Shown here: positions 1-9,342 of the stretch, piece by piece
How positions within the stretch are numbered: position 1 is the stretch's first letter
Layout: the number at the start of each line of letters is the position of its first letter
Assembly (NCBI GenBank): GCA_947500505.1
Contig: CANMSL010000009.1
Location: forward strand, 87,963-151,962
From: an uncultured Aquimarina sp.
GTDB taxonomy: Bacteria > Bacteroidota > Bacteroidia > Flavobacteriales > Flavobacteriaceae
Reading direction: 5' to 3'
DNA: 64,000 bases
Made by a program: the position numbers and the translations under genes
Notes under the pieces: model-generated
Database searches by the model: none
Seen by the model: only the letters and a program-made list of their open reading frames with translations
Told to the model about the DNA's origin: nothing

Positions 1-35
1 TTAAATTAAACGAATAAATATAATATATTGGTTGT

Positions 36-106
36 CAAACTGAGACTATCGAAGTTTTTAGAGACTCTAAGGAAGAATGGTCTTCGACAAGCTCAGACTC
101 ACATCC
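36..106. repeat. Palindromic intergenic repeat
   Basis: An imperfect inverted repeat. The left arm TGTCAAACTGAGACTATC and the following GAAG are mirrored by CTTCGACAAGCTCAGACT and the following CACA on the right. Short palindromes of this CTTCGAC...CTCAG type are common between genes in marine Flavobacteriaceae. A second copy of the general type lies near 43780, and related pieces lie near 58740. It probably forms an RNA hairpin; no coding role is seen. Confidence 0.55.
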
Positions 107-137
107 AGAATACTCTTTTACATTGTCTGAATTTACT

Positions 138-821
138 ATGAAAAAAAACATTATCATTACTGGAGCAAGTAGGGGAATAGGATATGAAATGGCTAAACTT
201 TTTGCTGACGAAGGACATCAGGTTTTAGCATTGTCCAGAAACGAAAAACCTGTTTTAGCTCTTAATCACGACAACATTCATACATTTTCCTTTGATATCT
301 GTAATCCTGCCGATCTCAAAAAAATGACTGATTATATAGCTAAAACCTGGAAAAAAGTAGATGTTCTGATTAATAATGCAGGAAAGTTATTAAATAAGCC
401 CTTTGCAGAAATCTCTACTCAAGAATTTGAAGAGGTCTTTAAAGTAAACGTATTTGGGGTAGCAGAAATTACTCGCTTAGTATTACCGTTTATGTCTCAA
501 GGAAGCCACGTGGTTACCGTGAGTAGTATGGGTGGGATTCAAGGGAGTATGAAGTTTCCCGGATTAGCTGCTTACAGTTCCAGCAAAGGGGCGGTCATTA
601 CGCTTAGTGAACTTTTAGCCGAAGAATATAAAGAAAGCGGAATTGCTTTTAATGTATTAGCATTGGGAGCGGTACAGACCGAGATGTTAGAAGAAGCATT
701 TCCAGGGTATGAAGCACCATTGACCGCATTAGAAATGGCTTCTTATATAAAAGATTTTTCACTGACAGCTAATAAGTATTATAATGGTAAAGTGTTACAG
801 GTATCTAGCAGCACACCTTAA
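138..821 (+). CDS. SDR family NAD(P)-dependent oxidoreductase
   Basis: A 227-residue classical short-chain dehydrogenase/reductase. The nucleotide-binding motif TGASRGIG is at residues 8-15, the structural NNAG at 79-82, the catalytic serine region near 129 and the Y-x3-K pair at Tyr146/Lys150. Length is close to the family norm of about 230-250. I chose the ATG at 138 because the glycine motif then sits at the usual distance from the start; an in-frame TTG at 123 would only add five residues. It is a cytoplasmic oxidoreductase whose substrate cannot be read from sequence, and its neighbours give no pathway. Confidence 0.9.
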   Translation: MKKNIIITGASRGIGYEMAKLFADEGHQVLALSRNEKPVLALNHDNIHTFSFDICNPADLKKMTDYIAKTWKKVDVLINNAGKLLNKPFAEISTQEFEEVFKVNVFGVAEITRLVLPFMSQGSHVVTVSSMGGIQGSMKFPGLAAYSSSKGAVITLSELLAEEYKESGIAFNVLALGAVQTEMLEEAFPGYEAPLTALEMASYIKDFSLTANKYYNGKVLQVSSSTP

Positions 822-837
822 AAGATTCTAAGACTTT

Positions 838-1221
838 CTATATATCTGTTAGCTTAAGATACTTATAAAATTGATGCACCGTGAGAACCTTTTTAAACTC
901 TTCATTCTGAAAATAAACGATATTACTTAAGTTTTTTGTCTTTTCATTAACCGATGCATTAGACTGTATGACTTTATTCGCCTGAATAGAATATTTAACG
1001 ATAACTTTTTTGATACGATCACTGGCGTAGTTGCTTAGATTTAATTCCTGCTGTAATCTGATCGCTCTCTGCTCTGCCAGTTGAACAAGTTTTTTCTTTT
1101 CTGCTTTCTGTTGTTCTTCGGTTAATTCGAGACTTTGTTGTTGTTCTTGATCTTCAACAGTCGTCTGGGCGATACTTGTTGTGCCGATAAAAAGGATAAC
1201 TAAAATTGTAAAAACTCTCAT
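838..1221 (-). CDS. Small exported hypothetical protein
   Basis: A 127-residue protein with a clear signal peptide (residues 1-18, ending SIAQ). The mature part starts with a Gln/Glu-rich, probably helical or coiled-coil stretch (about residues 22-60) and continues with a charged helical region. It probably acts in the periplasm. The genes it faces give no functional hint. I do not recognise a named family; the helical, Gln/Glu-rich make-up is only loosely like small periplasmic stress proteins, and I do not assign that function. Confidence 0.65.
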   Translation of the reverse strand: MRVFTILVILFIGTTSIAQTTVEDQEQQQSLELTEEQQKAEKKKLVQLAEQRAIRLQQELNLSNYASDRIKKVIVKYSIQANKVIQSNASVNEKTKNLSNIVYFQNEEFKKVLTVHQFYKYLKLTDI

Positions 1222-1419
1222 AACATCTAATTTTAAAAAAGTAACTGTAAAATGCTAAAAAACAGGATGTCAAAAATATTAATAATTGATTAACAACGAG
1301 TTAAAACTATAAAAAACTCGATAAATGTCATTTTTTATTCGACATAAAACTCTAAAATGGCAAATTTCATTACGCTTGTAAGACGGAAAAACCGTAAAAA
1401 ATGTAGTGAAAAACATTTT

Positions 1420-1890
1420 TTAATTTGTTTTTTTAGATGATTTCATCCTTTCAAAGGTTGTTTTGGAGGTTTTAAATTGAACACCGTCAATAACTGTTGA
1501 AGAAGTAGTAATGTAAGATATAATAGTATCTGTTTGAGAATTATCAAACTGCACCTGTGTTTTTATTTTAATAATAGAATCAGAAAGTACTTCGGGCTGT
1601 CCAAGAAAGTTAATTTGCCGAATCTCTTTTGTGTTTTGTGTTTTAAACAGTTTTGATTCATTACTTTTTTTAATGAAGTCAGGATGTTGTTCTGCCAATC
1701 TTTGTTTGTCCAGATGATCTTGAAGCTTTTCTGAAACTAAAACCACATAAGCATCTTCTAAAGTTGCAAATGAAGCATCCTCTTCTATATATATGTCACA
1801 AGAAGAGTTCTCCACTTCCATCATCTTGTGCGAGTTATTGGCACAACTTCCAATCATAAATAGCAGTATGAGATATACAAATTGTTTCAT
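1420..1890 (-). CDS. Hypothetical lipoprotein
   Basis: A 156-residue protein with a type II signal peptide; the lipobox ends IGSC with the lipidated Cys at residue 16. The rest is a soluble domain of no family I recognise. Its ATG overlaps the TGA of the upstream membrane-protein gene by four bases (ATGA), so the two are translationally coupled and probably work together at the cell envelope. Confidence 0.75.
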   Translation of the reverse strand: MKQFVYLILLFMIGSCANNSHKMMEVENSSCDIYIEEDASFATLEDAYVVLVSEKLQDHLDKQRLAEQHPDFIKKSNESKLFKTQNTKEIRQINFLGQPEVLSDSIIKIKTQVQFDNSQTDTIISYITTSSTVIDGVQFKTSKTTFERMKSSKKTN

Positions 1891-2819
1891 GATTTTACTC
1901 TGAATTTTAGTTTAACAATTTGTCCCTGTGATCTTTTAGATTCAATAATTTCAATATTTCTCAAACTCTTTGTTGGAGTTGTTAATTTGTTAATGAACTG
2001 ATTCTTAGAATATATTTCAATGCCTAATCCCGATGGCAATACCTGAAAAATAGTTGCGTCATCTGCGATCATTCTGTTTAACTCATTTTTTCTATTTTTC
2101 CAATCTTCGAGTTTCCCATTAGCATAATAATGAAGCATCAATGCATAATCATCAGTACTTACTTGTATATTTTCATTGGCAATAGCTGAAACAGTTCTAA
2201 AGATGGTGTCTGTTTTATGGTATGGAGATTTGATTACAAAATGAATATAGTCGTCTTTTGTACTCCATTTAAAACACCCTAAACTATCACTTTTTATATA
2301 AAAAGGAGATTGCTTATCATTTAGGACTATAATATCAATAGGAGTTTTACGAATAGGTTCATTTCTATCCTTGTCAATAAAACAAAAGGTAAAGGTATGA
2401 TTCTTTGGTACTAAAAAATAAGCAGAGGTAATAAAAACAATACTAATTAAGAAAACAAAAACCCATTTAGAAGTTAAGTGATTTTTTGTATTTGTTTTTT
2501 TTCGAGGGTTACTGGTTTTAAAATCTATCCAGTTTTTATGACCGCAGTATTGGGATAATATGTTTAATATATCTACACGAGGTAGTTTTTCGGTATTGTT
2601 CTTAAAATAACTATAAAATGATTTCTCACTGATACTTCCTTTTACCCGATTTCGTAAGTCCTCCTGAAATAATATAATATCCTGACCCTTCCATTGCGAA
2701 ATATCCTCGCTAGAAGCAATATTTTCTTTTAAAAACTGTCTAGAAACCGCTTTTTTTAGTAATGAGAATGCTATGTGTTCTTCGTTTTTGATAGTTATAT
2801 TTATTTGAACTTCAGTTAA
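1887..2819 (-). CDS. Membrane protein with N-terminal cytoplasmic domain; no usable start codon
   Basis: The frame is open from 2849 down to the TGA at 1887, about 310 codons from the TTA at 2817-2819. The N-terminal part (about 95 residues, beginning LTEVQINITIKNEEHIAF and containing WKGQDIILFQEDLRNR) reads like a conserved flavobacterial regulatory domain. A basic linker, one transmembrane segment (around WVFVFLISIVFITSAYF) and an extracytoplasmic domain of about 180 residues follow. There is no ATG, GTG or TTG between the upstream stop at 2850-2852 and the conserved domain. The codon where the start is expected is TTA, so the gene either uses a non-standard start or has lost its start and is decaying. 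A TTG at 2139-2141 would give only the last 84 residues. The downstream lipoprotein overlaps by 4 bp. Confidence 0.7.
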   Translation of the reverse strand, partial: LTEVQINITIKNEEHIAFSLLKKAVSRQFLKENIASSEDISQWKGQDIILFQEDLRNRVKGSISEKSFYSYFKNNTEKLPRVDILNILSQYCGHKNWIDFKTSNPRKKTNTKNHLTSKWVFVFLISIVFITSAYFLVPKNHTFTFCFIDKDRNEPIRKTPIDIIVLNDKQSPFYIKSDSLGCFKWSTKDDYIHFVIKSPYHKTDTIFRTVSAIANENIQVSTDDYALMLHYYANGKLEDWKNRKNELNRMIADDATIFQVLPSGLGIEIYSKNQFINKLTTPTKSLRNIEIIESKRSQGQIVKLKFRVKS

Positions 2820-2926
2820 TTGATATTTGTAAAATGATTTACAAAGGTTTTACAAAGGTTGTACAAGAGTACTGATGAATTTGATTCTATGTTTGTTTTC
2901 AGTTGAACAAGGTAAAAACAATAACT

Positions 2927-4519
2927 ATGAAAACAAAGGCCATCAAAACAAAGACCATCAAAAAAATCGGATTAATACTTCTAGGATTCTTCTTCCTAAT
3001 AATAACTTCGTGCAATCAATATGCCAAACGAAGTTACTCGACACAAGAGAGTATTATACTTGAAGAAAGAATAGATATTAATCAGGATTTTGAAATTCCC
3101 AAAGAAAAGGATGAAAATACTGAAGCGTATACAGAAATCCTGGAAAACTCTTTTAAAAGAGTAAATCTTGCTCCACTATCAACATTTTCTATAGATGTGG
3201 ATAAGGCTTCCTACAGTAATATTCGTAGGATGATAAATAGTGGTCAGAAAATCCCGGAAGATGCAGTGAAAATTGAAGAAATGATCAACTATTTTAAGTA
3301 TGATTATCAACAACCAAAAGATCAACACCCTTTTGCGATTCATACAGAATTGGGATCAACACCTTGGAACAAAGAAACGCAATTAATAAAAATAGGGATA
3401 AAAGGCAAAGAAATACCTGCCGAAAGTTTTCCCGCCTCTAACTTGGTTTTTTTAATTGATGTTTCAGGATCTATGAGTGATATCAATAAGCTACCACTGC
3501 TGAAAAAAGCCTTCAAACTTTTGGTGTCACAATTACGAGCTAAGGATAAAGTATCTATTGTAGTTTATGCAGGTGCCGCAGGTGTGGTGTTGAAACCAAC
3601 TAGTGGAAAAAAGAAAGAAAAGATAATGGAAGCATTAGATGAACTTGATGCGGGAGGCTCTACCGCAGGTGGCGAGGGAATTAGGCTTGCCTATAAAATC
3701 GCTGAAGAGCATTTCATTAAAAACGGTAACAATAGAGTGATCTTGGCAACCGATGGTGATTTTAATGTGGGAATTAGTAGTGATGCAGGAATGAAGAAAT
3801 TAATTGAAGAAAAGAGGGAGTCAGGTGTCTTCTTAACCTGTCTGGGATTCGGAATGGGCAACTACAAAGATAGTAAACTGGAGACACTAGCTGACACGGG
3901 TAATGGTAATCATGCTTATATCGATACGATGCAAGAAGCACAAAGAGTGTTAGGTACAGAGTTTGGAGGAACTTTATATACGATTGCGAAAGATGTAAAA
4001 ATTCAGGTAGAGTTTAACCCCTCCAAAGTACAAGCATATCGTTTGATCGGTTATGAAAATAGATTATTAAATGACGAGGATTTTATTGATGATACCAAAG
4101 ATGCAGGAGAATTGGGCAGTGGGCACACCGTTACCGCGTTGTATGAAGTGATTCCTACAGGTGTCCAGAGTATATATCTCAAGGCGATATCTGATTTAAA
4201 ATACTCTGATAAAACTACAAATAAAACATACGGAGATGAGCTATTTACTGTAAAATTCAGGTATAAAAAACCAAAGGAGGATCAAAGTATTGAGATGATT
4301 CATATACATAACATAGATGTCGAAAAACAAACCTCAGATGACTTTCATTTTGCAGCTTCTGTAGCTTGGTATGGAATGAGATTAAGAAATTCAAAATATA
4401 TTCAGCATCAAAATCTTGAAGATATTATCATTTTAGCAAAAAATAATAGAGGCAAAGATGAAAACGGATATCGAGCTGAGTTTGTAAGGTTAATGAATAG
4501 TTATAATGAACTGAAGTAA
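2927..4519 (+). CDS. von Willebrand factor type A domain lipoprotein (YfbK-like)
   Basis: A 530-residue lipoprotein from the ATG at 2927 (an in-frame TTG lies at 2903). The lipobox IITSC gives Cys29. A YfbK-type N-terminal region (SIDVDKASYSNIRRMI) is followed by a vWA domain with an intact MIDAS DVSGS at about residue 180, the later TDGDFNVG segment, and a C-terminal region typical of YfbK-like proteins. vWA domains bind metal and mediate protein contacts; this one would be anchored in the envelope. It is divergent from the start-less gene upstream and is followed by a strong hairpin terminator at 4543. Confidence 0.9.
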   Translation: MKTKAIKTKTIKKIGLILLGFFFLIITSCNQYAKRSYSTQESIILEERIDINQDFEIPKEKDENTEAYTEILENSFKRVNLAPLSTFSIDVDKASYSNIRRMINSGQKIPEDAVKIEEMINYFKYDYQQPKDQHPFAIHTELGSTPWNKETQLIKIGIKGKEIPAESFPASNLVFLIDVSGSMSDINKLPLLKKAFKLLVSQLRAKDKVSIVVYAGAAGVVLKPTSGKKKEKIMEALDELDAGGSTAGGEGIRLAYKIAEEHFIKNGNNRVILATDGDFNVGISSDAGMKKLIEEKRESGVFLTCLGFGMGNYKDSKLETLADTGNGNHAYIDTMQEAQRVLGTEFGGTLYTIAKDVKIQVEFNPSKVQAYRLIGYENRLLNDEDFIDDTKDAGELGSGHTVTALYEVIPTGVQSIYLKAISDLKYSDKTTNKTYGDELFTVKFRYKKPKEDQSIEMIHIHNIDVEKQTSDDFHFAASVAWYGMRLRNSKYIQHQNLEDIIILAKNNRGKDENGYRAEFVRLMNSYNELK

Positions 4520-4542
4520 TATTTCAATACTAATTCATTGTA

Positions 4543-4571
4543 AAGCGCATCAAATCGATGCGCTTATTTTT
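4543..4571 (+). terminator. Rho-independent terminator after the vWA gene
   Basis: A 9-bp perfect stem, AAGCGCATC at 4543-4551 pairing with GATGCGCTT at 4557-4565, with a 5-base loop and then a T-rich run. It separates the vWA gene from the SprT-like gene that starts 15 bases later. Confidence 0.85.
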
Positions 4572-4585
4572 TGTATTTTGCGGCA

Positions 4586-5182
4586 ATGAAGGAAATCCTG
4601 GCAAGATACATCCCGGAACGTGCTTTAGAACCAGCATTTGATCTAATTGTGAAATGTAATGTTCATCTCAAAATCGTTAATGAACGTGTTACCCGTCATG
4701 GTGATTATCGCAAAATGCCTGATGGCAGGCATCAGATAACTGTAAATGCATCTCTGAATACCTATCGTTTTTTAATCACTTTAATCCACGAGATTGCTCA
4801 CTTGGTAGCTTTCGAGAAATACGGTCGATATATTAAACCACATGGGATAGAGTGGAAACGAACTTTTCAGCAGTTAATGCTGCCGTATATCAATCCGGAT
4901 GTATTTCCGTCCAGATTATTGCCTGTGATCGCCAATCATTTTAAAAATCCGAGAGCCAGTAGTGATACAGATACAAAGTTATCATTAGCATTAAAACAAT
5001 ATGACCCGGAGAATGATAAAAATTATATCTTTGAAGTGCCACTAGGAAGCAAATTTAGATTGTATAACGGAAAGATATTCCTAAGAGGAAATAAACGCGT
5101 TAAGCGCTATGAATGTATCGAAATTAGCACAGGCAGAGTATACCTATTTAACCCCAATGCTGAAGTCGAATTACTAAATTAA
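4586..5182 (+). CDS. SprT-like zinc metalloprotease domain protein
   Basis: A 198-residue protein. The zinc-protease motif HEIAH is near residue 69, preceded by the SprT-type segment that places a helix before the metal site, and followed by a third probable ligand region (KPHGIEWKRTF). SprT/Spartan-type proteins cut proteins, in eukaryotes those crosslinked to DNA; the bacterial role is less certain. The ATG at 4586 is chosen over a TTG at 4571, which lies in the terminator tail. It is two bases upstream of manC and probably in one transcript with it. Confidence 0.85.
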   Translation: MKEILARYIPERALEPAFDLIVKCNVHLKIVNERVTRHGDYRKMPDGRHQITVNASLNTYRFLITLIHEIAHLVAFEKYGRYIKPHGIEWKRTFQQLMLPYINPDVFPSRLLPVIANHFKNPRASSDTDTKLSLALKQYDPENDKNYIFEVPLGSKFRLYNGKIFLRGNKRVKRYECIEISTGRVYLFNPNAEVELLN

Positions 5183-5184
5183 TT

Positions 5185-6261
5185 ATGAATAAAAATAATT
5201 ATGCGATTTTGATGGCTGGAGGAGTAGGATCCCGATTTTGGCCTGTTAGTACTACAGAATTCCCAAAGCAATTCCATGATATGTTAGGAACCGGAGAGAC
5301 CCTAATCCAACGAACGTTTAATAGGTTATCTAAAGTTATCCCTATAGAAAACATATTTATACTGACCAATGAGCGATATAATGATCTTGTTCTTCAGCAA
5401 TTACCTGAAGCTAAACAGCGACAGGTGGTTACAGAACCAGCAATGCGCAATACAGCTCCCTGTATATTATATGCTTCTTTAAAAATTCAGAAGGAAAACC
5501 CGGATGCCGTTATGGTAGTTGCACCAAGTGATCACTGGATTGAAGACGAGACCGCATTTATTGAAAATTTAAAGCAATGTTTTGACGCTTGCTCAGAAAA
5601 AGATATACTGATGACATTAGGTATAGAACCTACTTTTCCAAATACTGGATATGGATATATACAATATGAGAAAGAGTCTAATTCTATTAAAAAAGTAGCT
5701 CAGTTTACAGAAAAACCAGACTATAAAACTGCGAAACAATTCTTACACCAAAGAAACTATCTTTGGAATGCGGGAATTTTTATTTGGAGCGTAAAAAGTA
5801 TCGTAGATGCTTTTGCTAAATTCCAAAAACAAATGACCGTCTTGTTTGAAAACGGTCTGCCAGTCTACAATACGGAAAAAGAAAATGATTTTATAGCTAA
5901 AAATTATTCTTTGGCAGAAAATATATCTATAGATTATGCTATTTTAGAGAACGCAGAAAATGTATATGTGCTTCCCGCTACTTTTGATTGGAACGATTTA
6001 GGAACCTGGGGGTCATTATACGATAAACTTGATAAAACGAATGACAAGAACGCGGTTGTAAATGCCAGAGTACTGGCGGAAGATGCATCAGGTAACATGA
6101 TTAGAACTTCTGGAGATAAAATTGTAGTGGTGGATGGACTGGAAGATTACATCATAGTAGATAAAGAAGATGTGCTGTTGATCTATCCTAAAAAGAAAGA
6201 ACAGGATATCAAACAAGTACTTAAAAAAGTAAAAGACGCTTACGGAGAAAAATACGGATAA
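5185..6261 (+). CDS. manC: Mannose-1-phosphate guanylyltransferase
   Basis: A 358-residue nucleotidyltransferase that makes GDP-mannose from mannose-1-phosphate and GTP for glycan synthesis. The N-terminal motif LMAGGVGSRFWPVS is near residue 9. FPKQFHDML, the acceptor region ending in APSDHW, and FTEKP follow. It is the single-domain form without the C-terminal isomerase found in two-domain ManC/AlgA proteins. It follows the SprT gene by 2 bp and precedes DUF389 by 5 bp. Confidence 0.92.
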   Translation: MNKNNYAILMAGGVGSRFWPVSTTEFPKQFHDMLGTGETLIQRTFNRLSKVIPIENIFILTNERYNDLVLQQLPEAKQRQVVTEPAMRNTAPCILYASLKIQKENPDAVMVVAPSDHWIEDETAFIENLKQCFDACSEKDILMTLGIEPTFPNTGYGYIQYEKESNSIKKVAQFTEKPDYKTAKQFLHQRNYLWNAGIFIWSVKSIVDAFAKFQKQMTVLFENGLPVYNTEKENDFIAKNYSLAENISIDYAILENAENVYVLPATFDWNDLGTWGSLYDKLDKTNDKNAVVNARVLAEDASGNMIRTSGDKIVVVDGLEDYIIVDKEDVLLIYPKKKEQDIKQVLKKVKDAYGEKYG

Positions 6262-6266
6262 AACGA

Positions 6267-7715
6267 ATGGAAGAAAACACAAATCAACCAATCAACTCAG
6301 ATCACGAAGAAATGAAAGAATCTGTAAAAAGAGATGCCATAGGTCTTTTTGCAAGTATCAAAAAATTTCTTTCAGGATTATTAGATATACGATCTGATAC
6401 GGATAAAGATCAGACAATAGAGGATGTTAAAAACGATATACCTTTTAAAGGGCACAATGCGTGGATCTTGATATTTTCAATATTTGTGGCATCTATAGGA
6501 CTGAACGTAAGTTCTACTGCAGTTGTGATTGGAGCGATGTTAATTTCTCCTTTAATGGGACCAATTGTTGGAGTTGGTCTTTCTATTGCCATTAATGATA
6601 TAGATACGCTAAAACGATCCTTTGTTAATCTGGGAGTAATGGTTGGATTAAGTGTGCTGACAGCAACTCTTTATTTTGCAGTATCTCCTCTAACAGAACT
6701 TACACCGGAATTAGAATCCAGAACGGCTCCAACAATTCTGGATGTATTTGTAGCCATTTCTGGTGGATTGGCTTTGATTATAGCCAAATCTAAAAAAGGG
6801 ACTATGCCTAATGCGATAGCGGGAGTTGCTATTGCTACCGCCCTAATGCCTCCTTTATGTACTGTGGGATATGGCATCGCAGAATTAAGAGGTGATATTG
6901 CAATAGGTGCTATGTACCTTTTTAGTATCAACGCGATCTTTATAGCATTGTCTACTTTTATTGTAGCAAAGTTATTGCGTTTTCCGATGTTGCGTTATGC
7001 TAATTCTGCTAAAAGAAGACTTATTGCAAGAGCTGCTTCTGCCTTAGCTATTGTTATGATGATCCCTGCAATTTGGACTTTTTATACAACTCTGAATGAG
7101 AGCAATGCAAAACGTGATTATAAGAATTTTTTAGCTAACGAAATTGATCTAAATACCAGTCTGTTTTTACGCAAACCGTTTTTTGAATATGAGGATAAAT
7201 CAATTAGGTTGTATTTTGATGGAGAAATCACGGAGGCAACGATAAGTGATTTGCAAAATGAACTTAAAAACTATGAGAGTATTAAAGATTTTACCCTTAA
7301 AATTAGTGGTAATAAAGCCAGAGGACTTGAGCAAATCTCTAGAGCTAATGATCGCTACATTATAGAACTCGACCGTTTACAGACTGAGAATAACCAATTA
7401 CTAGATCAGGTAGAAGATTTAAAAATACAGCTTACACTTTTAGAAACTCAACTAGCTGATGCACAGAAAACAGTTCAGGTAGAAGTTTTACCCTATAATA
7501 CTATAGCTAAAGATGCTAAAATTCGTTTTCCGGATTTGTCTGAACTAGGATACGGAGAAGTACTACAATCTAATTTCCTGAAAGTGGATACTGTGAAAGT
7601 CATTTTTCCTCAATGGAAGTTTCAGGTATCGGATAGTCTTAATGATGTAAGAAATAAAAATCTACGTGAGTGGATTACCCGCGAATTAAAAGCTGATACA
7701 CTGTTAGTCAGGTGA
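6267..7715 (+). CDS. DUF389 domain-containing membrane protein
   Basis: A 482-residue protein. After a 60-residue cytoplasmic N-terminus comes the DUF389 membrane region with six or so helices (about residues 65-280), including the signature SSTAVVIGAMLISPLMGPI. A coiled coil follows (about 365-410, LQTENNQLLDQVEDLK) and then a soluble C-terminal domain of the kind seen in the longer members of this family. Function in the family is not established. It is 5 bp after manC and 22 bp before the Tim44-like gene, so probably part of the same operon. Confidence 0.88.
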   Translation: MEENTNQPINSDHEEMKESVKRDAIGLFASIKKFLSGLLDIRSDTDKDQTIEDVKNDIPFKGHNAWILIFSIFVASIGLNVSSTAVVIGAMLISPLMGPIVGVGLSIAINDIDTLKRSFVNLGVMVGLSVLTATLYFAVSPLTELTPELESRTAPTILDVFVAISGGLALIIAKSKKGTMPNAIAGVAIATALMPPLCTVGYGIAELRGDIAIGAMYLFSINAIFIALSTFIVAKLLRFPMLRYANSAKRRLIARAASALAIVMMIPAIWTFYTTLNESNAKRDYKNFLANEIDLNTSLFLRKPFFEYEDKSIRLYFDGEITEATISDLQNELKNYESIKDFTLKISGNKARGLEQISRANDRYIIELDRLQTENNQLLDQVEDLKIQLTLLETQLADAQKTVQVEVLPYNTIAKDAKIRFPDLSELGYGEVLQSNFLKVDTVKVIFPQWKFQVSDSLNDVRNKNLREWITRELKADTLLVR

Positions 7716-7737
7716 TATATTAATAAGTTATTGAATA

Positions 7738-8454
7738 ATGAAAAATTTAAGAGTTGTATTCTTCCTAGTTTTTGTTTGTGTTTTGTTCTTTGTAGATCCT
7801 ATATATGCCGGACCTGGAGGTGCAATAGCAAAAGGTTTATTTAAAACCTGGTGGGGAAAAATTTTGATGTTATCGGTAGTTGTTATTTTACTGCCGTTCA
7901 TTATTTACATAAAGTCTGTCGAGTTTTTAAAAGTAAAAAAGACCAAAAAACAACTTTTCCAAATTGGTTTGGATAATAAAGACTTTTCCTGGTTAAATCT
8001 GGAAAAGAATTTTACCAACATTGTCACGCGCGTGTACCTTGCTTGGAGTAATGAAGATATGAGTGAGGTTAGATCGTATGTAAATCATTGGTATTGGCAA
8101 AATCAGCAGTCAGCTCATTTAGATAGATGGAAAGCTAACAATTTAAAGAACATATGTAACCTTCAAAAGATTAAAAAGATCAGACCGTTATATTTAGAGT
8201 TAACTAGAAATAGTAACTATGACGGGTCTAAAATCGTAATTAGTATTTCGGCTAGTATAGAAGATTATTTGATTAATAAAGAAACCCAGAAGGTAATAGA
8301 AGGAAAGAAAGGTTTTCAGGATGAAAATCATATTTGGGTAATGGAATATTCTGAAGGTACATGGTTGCTAGATGATATTAAAGATAGTAGTTATAGCCTG
8401 GCCTTTGCGAAGCAGGAAAACTTGATTCCCGAAAATATTTTAATTGCAAAATAG
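7738..8454 (+). CDS. Tim44-like domain membrane protein
   Basis: A 238-residue protein. A signal peptide (residues 1-24, ending IYAGPGG) is followed by a second hydrophobic segment (about 37-59), then a soluble domain of about 165 residues with the alpha+beta pattern and Trp-rich ending (WVMEYSEGTWLLDDI) of Tim44/MBA1-like domains. In mitochondria this fold binds membranes and import machinery; in bacteria the role is unknown. Last gene of the apparent SprT-manC-DUF389 run. Confidence 0.7.
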   Translation: MKNLRVVFFLVFVCVLFFVDPIYAGPGGAIAKGLFKTWWGKILMLSVVVILLPFIIYIKSVEFLKVKKTKKQLFQIGLDNKDFSWLNLEKNFTNIVTRVYLAWSNEDMSEVRSYVNHWYWQNQQSAHLDRWKANNLKNICNLQKIKKIRPLYLELTRNSNYDGSKIVISISASIEDYLINKETQKVIEGKKGFQDENHIWVMEYSEGTWLLDDIKDSSYSLAFAKQENLIPENILIAK

Positions 8455-8577
8455 CCTTTAAAGAAGTTCAGTTTTTTGTTATAGATTATAGAGTTAAGAA
8501 TTTTGAAGGATTATAGTTTATGTGGTATAGAAAAAACTGTGATGAATCAGTTGTAAAATTGATTTAAGCATTCTTAA

Positions 8578-9342
8578 TTATAATCCTTTCAGCTGTGCAT
8601 CTCTTACCTTTTTAAATAGGTTAGAAGAATATACAAAATCAGTAACCGCTTGGTTGTCCGTTTTGAAGATTTGAGTTTTATCTCCTTCCCATTCTAGATT
8701 TCCAAATCGTAGGAAAATAATTTTTTCTCCGATTTCCATTACCGAATTCATATCATGAGTGTTGATAATGGTGGTAATATGGTTTTCTTCAGTAATTTCT
8801 TTGATAAGGTTATCTATTACGATGGCTGTTTTTGGATCCAGACCAGAATTGGGCTCGTCGCAAAATAGATATTTAGGTCTGGTAACAATGGCTCTTGCTA
8901 TTGCTACACGTTTTTGCATTCCACCACTAATTTCTGATGGTAATTTGTCGTTTGCATTTTCCAGATTTACACGATTCAAAACTTCATGTACACGATCAAG
9001 CATTTCATTTTTCTTTTGTCTCGTAAACATGCGAAGAGGAAACATTACATTTTCTTCTACCGTCATAGAATCAAATAACGCACTCCCCTGAAATACCATC
9101 CCCATTTGTTCTCTTAAATCTCTTTGCTGCTCTTCATCTAGATCAGAATAAGTGGCTCCATCATAACTGATACTTCCTTTTTCCGGGGTAAACAATCCAA
9201 GCATGCATTTAAGGAATACTGTTTTTCCACTTCCACTGGTACCAATGATCAAATTAGTCTTTCCTCTCTCAAAGGTAGTAGTAATCCCTTTTAAGATTTC
9301 TTCTCCATTAAATGCTTTATGTATATTCTTTACTTCTATCAT
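8578..9342 (-). CDS. mlaF: ABC transporter ATP-binding protein, MlaF family
   Basis: A 254-residue ATPase subunit. Walker A GTSGSGKT is at residues 34-41, the signature SGGMQKRVAIARA is intact, Walker B is LFCDEPNSGLD and the switch His is in NTHDM. The combination with an MlaE-type permease that overlaps it by 4 bp identifies an MlaFEDB-type phospholipid or lipid transporter acting at the inner membrane. No MCE-domain (MlaD) partner is encoded beside it, which is usual in Flavobacteriia, where it lies elsewhere. Confidence 0.88.
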   Translation of the reverse strand: MIEVKNIHKAFNGEEILKGITTTFERGKTNLIIGTSGSGKTVFLKCMLGLFTPEKGSISYDGATYSDLDEEQQRDLREQMGMVFQGSALFDSMTVEENVMFPLRMFTRQKKNEMLDRVHEVLNRVNLENANDKLPSEISGGMQKRVAIARAIVTRPKYLFCDEPNSGLDPKTAIVIDNLIKEITEENHITTIINTHDMNSVMEIGEKIIFLRFGNLEWEGDKTQIFKTDNQAVTDFVYSSNLFKKVRDAQLKGL

